A stretch of 64,000 nt of DNA from Sphingomonas pseudosanguinis (GTDB lineage: Bacteria > Pseudomonadota > Alphaproteobacteria > Sphingomonadales > Sphingomonadaceae). The position numbers and the translations under genes were made by a program. Under the pieces are notes generated by a model. That model did not search any database, had not been told where the DNA came from, and saw only the letters and a program-made list of their open reading frames with translations. This document shows, piece by piece, positions 1 to 6,727 of the stretch (position 1 is the first letter of the stretch; each line of letters starts with the position of its first letter). The stretch spans positions 62,001-126,000 of the forward strand of contig NZ_JACIDH010000008.1 of NCBI RefSeq assembly GCF_014196255.1, written 5' to 3'.

Positions 1-1138
1 GGCCGAAGAAGCCCGCTTCGCTCACATCCTTTTCCGCGACCAGCGGCAGGCGCTGCGCGGGCATGTCAGGCGAGCTGACGACCAAATCGGCGATATGCTG
101 ACCGGCCTTGATCGGCGCCTTGATCGGCCCCTGATAGACGACCTTGGCGCTCAGTTGCGGGTCTAGCCCGGCGGGCAGCGTGACGGTCAACTGGCGCGGC
201 GCGACCAGGCCGACGCTGCTCGACGATCCCATCTGGACCTCGGCATCGGCGACCTTCTTGCCCTGCGACACGACGGGCTTGGCCTGCCATGCGCGGAAGC
301 CCCAGTTCATGAACTTGACCGATTCCTCGGCCCGCGCGCCCGAGCTGTTCAGCCCGGCCATGACCATCACAAGACGGCGGCCATTCTGTTCGGCCGAGCC
401 GGTGAAGCCATAGCCGGCCTCTTCGGTGTGGCCGGTCTTCAGACCGTCGGCGCCGGCGACGCGGCCGAGCAGCGGATCGCGATTGGCCTGGGTGATGGCG
501 TTGCCGCCCATCGTCTTGCCCCACGAGAAATCGCGGCGCGAATAGAATTGCTTGTAGAGCTGCGGAAAGTCCTGGATCGTGTGCTCGGCCAGGTCGGCCA
601 GGTCACGCGCGGTGACATAGGTCACGCCGCCGTCCGGCCAGCCGTTCGACGTGCCGAAATGGCTGTTGTTCAGCCCGATCTGCTTGGCGGTGCGGTTCAT
701 CCGCTCGGTAAAATTCTGCTCGGTGCCCGCGATATGCTCGGCCAGCACGACGCAGGCGTCGTTGCCCGACAGCGTGACGATGCCGTACAGCAGATTGGCG
801 ACGCTGACCTGCTCGTTCGGCGACAGGAACATGGTCGATCCGGCCTGGGGCCCGTGCCACTTCTTCCACGTCTCGGGCTGGACGGTGACCATGTCGTTGA
901 GCTTCAACTGGCCCTTCTTGACCAGATCGAAGGCGACATAGACGGTCATCATCTTGGCCATCGAGGCCGGCGGCATGCGGCGATCGGCATCGCGCTGGAA
1001 CAGGATCGCGCCCGAGGACAGATCCTTCATGAACGCGACCGGGGCGGGCGTGTCGAACTGCGGCGCGGCCGCGATCGAGGGGTGGGCCAGCGCGACGAGA
1101 GCGAGCGGGGCGGCGAGCGATGCGAACAACGTCTTCAT
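1..1138 (-). CDS. dacA: D-alanyl-D-alanine carboxypeptidase (PBP5/DacA family), 3' end outside window
   Basis: Periplasmic serine-type carboxypeptidase that removes the terminal D-Ala from peptidoglycan pentapeptides. It reads from the ATG at 1138 off the left edge of the window, so about 379 residues are visible. Seen in the translation: a signal peptide of about 24 residues; the SxxK active-site motif (SMAK, residues 59-62); SGN at 124-126 as the SxN motif; and KTG at 234-236. All three penicillin-binding motifs are therefore present in the right order and spacing. It lies 31 bp downstream of the RlpA gene on the same strand and probably belongs to one peptidoglycan-remodelling operon with it and the lytic transglycosylase. 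The dacA versus dacC assignment is arbitrary; the family call is safe. Confidence 0.93.
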   Translation of the reverse strand, partial: MKTLFASLAAPLALVALAHPSIAAAPQFDTPAPVAFMKDLSSGAILFQRDADRRMPPASMAKMMTVYVAFDLVKKGQLKLNDMVTVQPETWKKWHGPQAGSTMFLSPNEQVSVANLLYGIVTLSGNDACVVLAEHIAGTEQNFTERMNRTAKQIGLNNSHFGTSNGWPDGGVTYVTARDLADLAEHTIQDFPQLYKQFYSRRDFSWGKTMGGNAITQANRDPLLGRVAGADGLKTGHTEEAGYGFTGSAEQNGRRLVMVMAGLNSSGARAEESVKFMNWGFRAWQAKPVVSQGKKVADAEVQMGSSSSVGLVAPRQLTVTLPAGLDPQLSAKVVYQGPIKAPIKAGQHIADLVVSSPDMPAQRLPLVAEKDVSEAGFFG

Positions 1139-1169
1139 GGGTGTTCCGTGACCAAAGGGCGGGAGGAGG

Positions 1170-1853
1170 TCAATCCTGATGCAGGACGCGGGCGTCGTCA
1201 TAACCGGCCTGCGCAGCCGCGTCACGCAGCGCTTTCGCCGAATTTGCATCGAGCGCGCCGCGTTCGACGCGCCAGACGCGGCCGACATGTTGGGTACGGG
1301 CGTCGAACCGGCGGGCGAGCGCTTCGGCGCGGCCCTGGCTGGTGAAGCTGGCGATCTGGACGCGGTAGGTGCCGGCGGCATCCAGCTTGATCGGCCGGGC
1401 GACGGGCGGCGCGGCGCTCGCCCCCGCCAGGATCAGGCCGGGATTGTCGGAGCCGGCTTTCAGCGCCCGCAGCCGGATATTGGCGACCGCGCGGCGATTG
1501 GTGCCCAGCAGGCGCGCCGCGCCGAGCGACAGGTCGGCCACCCGGTCCGCACGGCCCGGCCCGCGATCGCCGACGCGTGCGACGATGGTGCGGCCGGTAT
1601 CGACATCGGTCACCTCGACCATCGAATCGAGCGGGAGCGAGCGGTGCGCGATCATCACATCGTCGGGGTTGAAACGCCGGCCGGTCGCGGTGCGCCGCCC
1701 GGCCAATTCATGCCCGTACCAGCTGGCGCGGCCCGTCGCCTGATAGCTGCCATAACGCGCCGCCGGCGCATCGTCCGGTGCCGCCGCCGTCGCGGGCACC
1801 GCCAGCATCGCGGCCAGCGCCGCGATGGCGAGGCGCTCAACCCGCAATCGCAT
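1170..1853 (-). CDS. rlpA: RlpA-like septal ring lytic transglycosylase with SPOR domain
   Basis: RlpA proteins cleave glycan strands lacking stem peptides and act at the division septum. The 227-residue product has an N-terminal signal sequence (AALAAMLAVPATAAA), then a double-psi beta-barrel starting at GRASWYGHELAGRRTATG, with the conserved His in MIAHRSLP and Asp in VGDRGP that form the family active site. The last ~70 residues (from TYRVQIASF) match a SPOR peptidoglycan-binding domain. No lipobox cysteine is visible, so unlike E. coli RlpA it seems secreted rather than a lipoprotein. The ATG at 1853 was preferred to the one at 1880 because it gives a clean signal peptide; it overlaps the upstream transglycosylase gene by 17 bp, suggesting translational coupling. 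Confidence 0.9.
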   Translation of the reverse strand: MRLRVERLAIAALAAMLAVPATAAAPDDAPAARYGSYQATGRASWYGHELAGRRTATGRRFNPDDVMIAHRSLPLDSMVEVTDVDTGRTIVARVGDRGPGRADRVADLSLGAARLLGTNRRAVANIRLRALKAGSDNPGLILAGASAAPPVARPIKLDAAGTYRVQIASFTSQGRAEALARRFDARTQHVGRVWRVERGALDANSAKALRDAAAQAGYDDARVLHQD

Positions 1854-2880
1854 CGGCCAGCAATCCCACCGACAGCGCATAGAAATTGGAACAGTTGTAA
1901 TCCAGGATGACCCGGTAGTTGCCGGTCAGCAGATAGGCGGTCGCCCCCTGCCCGTCCGGCTCCATCAAGGTTGCCAGCACCCGGTCGTCGGGCCAGGCCG
2001 CACCCTGCGGCACGATGCCCAGCGCACGCCATTCGGCGATGGTGCGCCAGCCGCTATGCCGTTCGAACACGCGGGGGCAGCGCGGGCTGACCAGCTGGTT
2101 GCGCACCATCGACCGGTCGAACCCGGCGGGCACGCTGACCGCGAAGCCCCAGGGCTGGCCCGCGCGCCAGCCGGCGTTGACGAAATAATTGCCGATCGAG
2201 GCCAGCGTGTCCGCCTCGCTGTTCCAGATGTCGGCGCGGCCATCGCCATCGCCGTCGCGTGCCAGGCGGAGATAGATGGAGGGCAGGAATTGCGGATTGC
2301 CCGTCGCGCCCGCCCAGCTGCCCTTCAACTGCTCGCGGCTGACGCCCCGGTCCATCATCTTCATCGCGGCGATGAACTCGCCCTCGAACAGCGGCCGGCG
2401 GCGACCTTCATACGCCAGGCTCGCCAGCGAGCGGATCAGGTCGAAATTGCCGGTATAGGACCCGTAATTGGTCTCGTGGCCCCAGATCGCGACCATGATC
2501 GATTCGGGCACGCCCGTCTCGCGCTCGATCCGCGACAGGCGCGGGCGCTGCGCCAGATATTTGCTGCGCCCCCGGCTGATCCGCGCGGCATCGACATGCG
2601 CGGCCTTATAGGGGGCGAAGGGGCTGAAACCGCTATTGGCGGGGCCGCCGGGCTGACGCCGGTCGAGCTCGATCACCCGCTCGTTGAGCGTCAGCGTCGG
2701 CAGCACCGCGTCCAGCGTCGCGCGGCTGACGCCCTGCGCCAGCGCAGTGCCGCGAACCTGTTGCAGATAGCTCTGAAACCCAGCCTCGTCCTGCGCCAGC
2801 GCGGGCGCGCTGCTCATCAGCGTCGCCAGGACCGAAAAAATGCCGAGGCGCATCCCGCGCCGGGTAATGTTCCCCCACAT
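1837..2880 (-). CDS. Lytic murein transglycosylase (MltB-like, GH103)
   Basis: Cleaves the MurNAc-GlcNAc bond of peptidoglycan with formation of 1,6-anhydro ends. The protein is about 347 residues and has the MltB-family catalytic glutamate in WGHETNYG, followed by family blocks such as FEGEFIAAMKMMDRG, LKGSWAGATGNPQFLPS and the DGDGDGRADIW stretch. An N-terminal hydrophobic segment (GIFSVLATLMSSAPALAQ) is a signal peptide ending in AXA-like residues; no lipobox cysteine is evident. The ATG at 2880 was chosen over the in-frame ATG at 2922 because it sits close to the signal peptide. First gene of the mltB-like/rlpA/dacA group; it ends inside rlpA. Confidence 0.9.
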   Translation of the reverse strand: MWGNITRRGMRLGIFSVLATLMSSAPALAQDEAGFQSYLQQVRGTALAQGVSRATLDAVLPTLTLNERVIELDRRQPGGPANSGFSPFAPYKAAHVDAARISRGRSKYLAQRPRLSRIERETGVPESIMVAIWGHETNYGSYTGNFDLIRSLASLAYEGRRRPLFEGEFIAAMKMMDRGVSREQLKGSWAGATGNPQFLPSIYLRLARDGDGDGRADIWNSEADTLASIGNYFVNAGWRAGQPWGFAVSVPAGFDRSMVRNQLVSPRCPRVFERHSGWRTIAEWRALGIVPQGAAWPDDRVLATLMEPDGQGATAYLLTGNYRVILDYNCSNFYALSVGLLADAIAG

Positions 2881-2971
2881 GGACCGTTCTTTGCCATAGC
2901 GGCCCCGCATCCGGAACCTCACGTCACCGCAGGGAAGGCACGATCAGCCGCTGTCGGGGATCAAGCACTAA

Positions 2972-3022
2972 TGGCGGGTGGAGTGGGATTCGAACCCACG
3001 GAACGGTTACCCGTTCGCCAGT
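2972..3022 (-). pseudogene. tRNA-Ser 3' half (detached)
   Basis: Reading the minus strand from 3022: an anticodon-stem 3' strand (ACTGG), a long class II variable arm (CGAACGGGTAACCGTTCC), a perfect T arm (GTGGG-TTCGAAT-CCCAC), acceptor strand TCCACCC, discriminator G and encoded CCA. No matching 5' half precedes it; upstream sequence runs into the reverse transcriptase region. The acceptor strand is perfectly complementary to GGGTGGA of the orphan 5' half at 4972-5010, about 2 kb away. It differs at only three positions from the same region of the intact tRNA-Ser(TGA) at 4758-4847. Confidence 0.85.
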
Positions 3023-3057
3023 TATCATATTTGACGGAGCCGACCGCTAGACGCCTC

Positions 3058-3084
3058 AGAACGCGCGCGTTCTTCCACGCGCGT
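3058..3084 (-). terminator. Palindromic GC hairpin downstream of the reverse transcriptase
   Basis: A perfect 16-bp palindrome (AGAACGCGCGCGTTCT, 3058-3073) and an adjoining ACGCGCGT (3077-3084) can form alternative stable stems about 30-50 bp after the stop codon of the reverse transcriptase. There is no T-tract, so function as a terminator is only possible, not shown. Confidence 0.35.
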
Positions 3085-3111
3085 CGGGATCAAGAAGCGT
3101 ATCGGAAGCGG

Positions 3112-4356
3112 TCACGGCTTGGGCTTCGGCTTTCCCCTCAGCCTCGCCAACTCATCGTGCATGTAGCGTCGCAGCTTCTTCGCCTGCTTACGGATGGCCG
3201 GGGAGTCCAGCGCCTCAGCAGAGCGCTCCGCGTATGCGAGGAAGTTCCGGTCGCCAGCCCCGGTGAAGCGCTTGTGCAGCTTGCGGGTGAATATCTGCTT
3301 GGCCTTGCCCTGCTTGATGGCGTTCAGTCCGACCCGCTCCGTCTTGCGGATGGCGCGCTTCGCGGTGCGCCACTGCCTGGACAGCGACTTCAGGCGCAGA
3401 CGGGCGTCCACGAGCCCTAGCTGGTAGCCGAGGTACTGAAAGGTGAGGGTGCTGGCCGGTGCGTGCAGCGTCACAACCTCGGTCTTCGCCGACTGGAGTT
3501 CCAGCCCGTGGTCGGCCAACTTCTCCTCGACCAGCGCCTTGAGCACACCGTGCCTCGTCGGCGGGCACGCCACGAGGATGTCGTCAGAGTACCGCTGATA
3601 GAGTGCGCCGCGCTTGGCGGCCTCTGCCTCCATCTCAGCGTCGAACCGGGTCATGTACAGGTTGGACAGGCTGGCGCTGATCGGGGTGCCCTGCGGGATG
3701 CCGACCGCCTTCGGATTCTTCTCTATTGGAACTCCCAGCGCCTTGAGGTCTGCGATGGTGGCGAGCGGGTGCCGCTTCCGCTCGCGGAGGCGCTTCGCCA
3801 GGTCGTCGTGCTTCTTGATCTCCTCCAGGTGGACGTAGTGGTACCGCGTCACCGTGCGGAAGACGGCGAACCAGTCATCCGCCAGTTCACCGCAGCCCAG
3901 AACCCACTTCAACCGCTCCTTGAGCTTCTTGTGGTCAAGGTTGTCGAAGAAGCCAGTGACGTCGAAGCACATGACGGTGAGCGACGGGTGCGCCCGCACG
4001 AAGTCCTCCACCCGCCGAGCGAAGTGGTAGTTGGACTTGCCGAGCGACCGGTAGGCGATCACCGTGTCGTCCAGCCCGTTGGCGGCGTACCAGTCGTCCA
4101 ACCGCGTCACCAGCTCGGCCGAGTACTTGGACAGGATGCAGGAGTCGCGGTGGGAGGCAAACATGATCGGGCGCTCCTTGGCGACCGTCTTTCGCTCCTT
4201 AACCTTGTAGCGCTTCTCGGTCTTTACGTAGTGGATCAAAGGTGACCACTTGTGCGCCGCGACCTTCGCGGGCGTCAGCCCAGTCGCGAACTCGGGCTTA
4301 ACGGGCATGTCTAGGTGGAGATAACCGCGCGGGCGGAACCAGTTAGGCGTCTTCAT
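3112..4356 (-). CDS. Stand-alone reverse transcriptase, probably defence-associated (DRT2/UG2-like)
   Basis: RNA-directed DNA polymerase of 414 residues. Visible motifs: FDVTGFFDNLDH (131-142, motif A with D132), GIPQGTPISASLSNLYM (219-235, motif B), YSDD (256-259, motif C catalytic aspartates) and a thumb-like LQSAKTEV/QYLGYQLG region (287-313). The N-terminal blocks RGYLHLDMPV, RPIMFASHRDS and YRSLGKSNYHFA are what I associate with the Unknown Group/DRT reverse transcriptases, specifically DRT2; this is recollection, not a search result. No maturase, endonuclease, integrase or CRISPR partner is nearby. The C-terminal ~100 residues are Lys/Arg-rich. A 400-bp stretch without a conventional gene, carrying a strong hairpin, lies directly upstream, as in systems that encode their own template RNA. 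The start has no good Shine-Dalgarno. The gene lies between two halves of a broken tRNA-Ser, consistent with horizontal arrival. Alternatives: an Abi-type RT or a degenerate group II maturase. Confidence 0.85.
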   Translation of the reverse strand: MKTPNWFRPRGYLHLDMPVKPEFATGLTPAKVAAHKWSPLIHYVKTEKRYKVKERKTVAKERPIMFASHRDSCILSKYSAELVTRLDDWYAANGLDDTVIAYRSLGKSNYHFARRVEDFVRAHPSLTVMCFDVTGFFDNLDHKKLKERLKWVLGCGELADDWFAVFRTVTRYHYVHLEEIKKHDDLAKRLRERKRHPLATIADLKALGVPIEKNPKAVGIPQGTPISASLSNLYMTRFDAEMEAEAAKRGALYQRYSDDILVACPPTRHGVLKALVEEKLADHGLELQSAKTEVVTLHAPASTLTFQYLGYQLGLVDARLRLKSLSRQWRTAKRAIRKTERVGLNAIKQGKAKQIFTRKLHKRFTGAGDRNFLAYAERSAEALDSPAIRKQAKKLRRYMHDELARLRGKPKPKP

Positions 4357-4379
4357 CAGGCGAGCCTATCAATAGCAGA

Positions 4380-4431
4380 GTCCGGGGGCCAGTCTTGACC
4401 CGAGACCCCAGCAAGCTGGATGCCCCCGGAC
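4380..4431 (-). ncRNA. Strong multi-branched hairpin upstream of the reverse transcriptase (part of a candidate template ncRNA)
   Basis: A perfect 10-bp outer stem (GTCCGGGGGC at 4380-4389 with its complement at 4422-4431) encloses two smaller hairpins: GTCT/AGAC (4392-4395 with 4403-4406) and CCAG/CTGG (4408-4411 with 4416-4419). Together they make a three-way-junction-like fold that ends about 24 nt before the ATG of the reverse transcriptase. The stretch 4432-4757, between this fold and tRNA-Ser(TGA), contains no conventional gene. DRT2 systems are known to carry a structured ncRNA of roughly 280 nt immediately 5' of the RT gene that serves as template. Position and structure fit that arrangement, but the ncRNA ends, and its existence as a transcript, are inferred. 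Confidence 0.5.
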
Positions 4432-4496
4432 GCACACCACAATCCACCCCTGTTAGGCCCGTGTGAGGCTGCTCGTCGGCGCGGGTCTAGAACGCT

Positions 4497-4658
4497 ATGT
4501 GGTATCGTGTAATCGAGGAGATCATCGGAGCTATGCTCGTCAATCTGACACTCGCACTCGCAGAGTCGCTGATCCGCGGCATCGCCGTGGAACTGCTACT
4601 CGTATCGCGGGTTGCGCGTTGCAACGATCGTATCCGTCGGCCAATTCCGGGGACGTGA
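4497..4658 (+). other. Stop-free hydrophobic ORF antisense to the candidate ncRNA (53 codons)
   Basis: Plus-strand frame from ATG 4497 to TGA 4656-4658; the frame is open from 4491, just after a TAG at 4488. The predicted peptide begins MWYRVIEEIIGAMLVNLTLA and continues as a largely hydrophobic helix-like stretch ending in a basic tail (RVARCNDRIRRPIPGT). There is no Shine-Dalgarno before the ATG, so it is not listed as an ordinary gene. It is noted because it lies in the complement of the presumed RT template, where DRT2 systems generate a repeat-encoded protein from cDNA. It could equally be a chance open frame in GC-rich DNA. Confidence 0.3.
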
Positions 4659-4757
4659 TCGAAGTAGGAACGCGCGACTTCGTGCCAAGGGGCCGGCGCG
4701 CCAAGATCGTTACTTTCCTGGAACTGTTGCAGGTAAGTCACAGGTAGCAGCACTGGC

Positions 4758-4847
4758 TGGCGGAAGAGGTGGGATTCGAACCCACGGAACGGTTGCCCGC
4801 TCGCCGGTTTTCAAGACCGGTTCCTTAAACCACTCGGACACTCTTCC
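4758..4847 (-). tRNA. tRNA-Ser (anticodon TGA)
   Basis: Ninety-nucleotide class II tRNA on the minus strand: acceptor GGAAGAG/CTCTTCC, D arm TCCGAGTGGTTTAAGGA, anticodon stem CCGGT/ACCGG with loop CTTGAAA (anticodon TGA, plus-strand 4811-4813), long variable arm, T arm GTGGG-TTCGAAT-CCCAC, discriminator G and encoded CCA. All stems pair, so it appears functional. It lies inside the insertion that separates the two halves of tRNA-Ser(CGA), in the same orientation as both halves and as the reverse transcriptase. Confidence 0.96.
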
Positions 4848-4971
4848 GTACCATCATCGCGCCTGCTGTTTACAATCTACTTACGGGTGTTTGCACCCGC
4901 AACCCAGATGTAGCGGCAGACCCGCAGAAATCCTTGCCTTCTCACCGCGTCAGCCCTGAACCTCCAGTGGC

Positions 4972-5010
4972 TTTCGAGAATGGAGCCTTAAACCACTCGG
5001 CCATCCACCC
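4972..5010 (-). pseudogene. tRNA-Ser(CGA) 5' half (detached)
   Basis: On the minus strand from 5010: acceptor strand GGGTGGA, TG, D arm GCCGAGTGGTTTAAGGC, then a degenerate anticodon 5' stem (TCCATT) and loop CTCGAAA carrying anticodon CGA (plus-strand 4974-4976). After the loop the sequence stops matching a tRNA: no variable arm, T arm or acceptor 3' strand follows. The missing 3' part with the perfectly matching acceptor strand TCCACCC is at 2972-3022. The stem halves CCATT and ACTGG pair at four of five positions. Confidence 0.82.
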
Positions 5011-5182
5011 GTCTTTGCCGCGCCCCCATGCGCAAGAAACGGCGCGTCTTCAAGTCCCCCCGGTCAAGGCAGGACACCGGTCTGCACGGCTTCTGCACAA
5101 AAGGCTCGCGAGATTCGCAACGGGTGCCATGATCCCGCTCCATATCCGCCCGCCATCAGCAAGGCCTGCTAAGGAGACCGGC

Positions 5183-6727
5183 ATGACCGTCATCGGATCA
5201 CCGCGATATTCTTTCCTGGCCAAGCTGTTCGGCGCTGCCGCGCTGATCGGCCTGGCGGACCTGTTCTTCTACGATCACGAGCCGGGCTGGACGCTGGGCG
5301 GCTTCGCGCTCGCCTGGGCCCTGGTGCTGGCCGTCACCCGCCCCGATGTGCGGCACGATCGCGCGGCACGGGTGGCGCTCGTCGTCGCGCTCCTGTTCGG
5401 CGTGATGCTGGTCGACGATCCCGGGCCGCTCGACTGGTGCCTGTTCGGGCTGGCGCTGATGTCCGCCAGCCTCTTGCCGCTGCGCCGGTTCGACGACGCG
5501 ATACGCTGGGGCCTGCGGATCGCCCTGCATGGCATATTCGGCCTGGCCACGCCTTTTCGTGACGCCCGGCGTCTCGCCCGACAATGTCCGTCGCGCGCGC
5601 TGGTCACCGTTTCGGGGCTGCTGATCCTGCCCGTCCTGGGCGGTGCGCTGTTCCTGTATCTGTTCGCCCAGGCCAACCCGCTGATCGCCGGTGCCTTTGC
5701 CGCGATCCGTTTCCCGGACCTGTCGGCGATGATCTTTCACGCCGTCTTCTGGCTTATCATCCTGCTGGCCGTCTGGCCGGCGCTGCGGCCGCACCGCGCG
5801 GTGCTGCGGTTCGACTTTGGCGGTGTGGCGGATACGGCCCGTGCCCGGCATCTGCCGGTCACCGCCTTGATCCTGTCGCTGGTCACCTTCAACGCGATCT
5901 TCGCCGTCCAGAACGCGCTGGACCTCGCCTTTCTCTGGAGCGGTGCGGCCCTGCCCGCCGGGGTGACGCCCGCCGAATATGCCCATCGCGGCGCTTATCC
6001 GCTGATCGTCACCGCGCTGCTTGCCGGCGCCTTCGTGCTGCTGGCGGCTCGGCCCGACAGCGATGGCGCGCGCAGCCCGCTCGTTCGCCGGCTGATCCTG
6101 TTGTGGGTCGCGCAGAACCTCCTGCTCGTCGCGTCCAGCATGCTGCGTACACTCGACTACATCGCGGCCTCGATGCTGACGGGCTGGCGGATCGCGGCAC
6201 TGTTGTGGATGGGGCTGGTCGCGACCGGGCTGATCCTGATCACCTGGCGGATGGTGACGGGCCGGTCGGTGGCCTGGCTGATCAACGCCAATGCGCTGGC
6301 GGCCGGGCTGGTGCTGGCCAGCGTCTGCGCGGTCGATCTGGGGGCGATCGCCGCCGATTGGAATGTCCGCCATGCCCGCCGCGGCGACGCGCTCGACCTC
6401 TGCTATCTCGAACAGCTGGGCCCCTCGGCACTGTTGCCGCTGATCGATCTGGAGCAGCGCGCGGGCGGGCCGGTGCTGCGGGGGCGCGTCAATTACCTGA
6501 TCGACGAGGCGATGGGCCGGCTGGAGCGGGACCAGCGGGATTGGCATAGCTGGACCTGGCGCGGCGCGCGACGGCTGGCGGCGGCCGAGGCGCGGGTCCG
6601 CCCGCATGCCGCGCCGCCGCCGCTGACCGACGGCTGGATCATGGGTTGTGGCGGCCTGCGTATCCGGATCGTCGACGACGCCCCGCCTCCGGCGCCTACC
6701 CCGTTGACGAAGTCGCCCCGGCCATGA
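5183..6727 (+). CDS. DUF4173-type multi-pass membrane protein
   Basis: Integral membrane protein of 514 residues with at least ten hydrophobic segments (for example GAALIGLADLFFY near the N-terminus, AARVALVVALLFGVMLV, LVTVSGLLILPVLGGALFLYLF, MIFHAVFWLIILLAVW) and a soluble C-terminal region of ~120 residues with HxR-rich and DWHSWTWRGARRLAAAEARVR stretches. This layout matches the DUF4153/DUF4173 family of unknown function. The start at 5183 has a good Shine-Dalgarno (AAGGAG, 5171-5176); longer in-frame starts would run through the tRNA fragment. Its stop overlaps the ATG of the response regulator (ATGA), so it is probably co-transcribed with the two-component pair and may be the system's partner or a sensed component; that is inference. 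Confidence 0.75.
   Translation: MTVIGSPRYSFLAKLFGAAALIGLADLFFYDHEPGWTLGGFALAWALVLAVTRPDVRHDRAARVALVVALLFGVMLVDDPGPLDWCLFGLALMSASLLPLRRFDDAIRWGLRIALHGIFGLATPFRDARRLARQCPSRALVTVSGLLILPVLGGALFLYLFAQANPLIAGAFAAIRFPDLSAMIFHAVFWLIILLAVWPALRPHRAVLRFDFGGVADTARARHLPVTALILSLVTFNAIFAVQNALDLAFLWSGAALPAGVTPAEYAHRGAYPLIVTALLAGAFVLLAARPDSDGARSPLVRRLILLWVAQNLLLVASSMLRTLDYIAASMLTGWRIAALLWMGLVATGLILITWRMVTGRSVAWLINANALAAGLVLASVCAVDLGAIAADWNVRHARRGDALDLCYLEQLGPSALLPLIDLEQRAGGPVLRGRVNYLIDEAMGRLERDQRDWHSWTWRGARRLAAAEARVRPHAAPPPLTDGWIMGCGGLRIRIVDDAPPPAPTPLTKSPRP

Noticed and set aside
4487..4753. Minus-strand 88-codon open frame upstream of the RT, and overlapping plus-strand frames (4463-4747, 4612-4959)
   Set aside because: Low-complexity Ser/Arg-rich translations, GTG or weak starts without ribosome sites, and mutual overlap. 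Not listed as genes, although the region may be the RT's template RNA.
3023..4971. Group II intron with maturase
   Set aside because: No domain V/VI-like 3' end before the tRNA 3' half, and the RT has GIPQGTPISASLSNLYM and YSDD without a recognisable maturase X or HNH endonuclease domain.
2972..5010. Integrase-driven genomic island or prophage at tRNA-Ser
   Set aside because: No integrase, recombinase or phage genes in the segment and no restored tRNA with a duplicated 3' end; the only duplicated sequence at the junctions is five bases (ACTGG).
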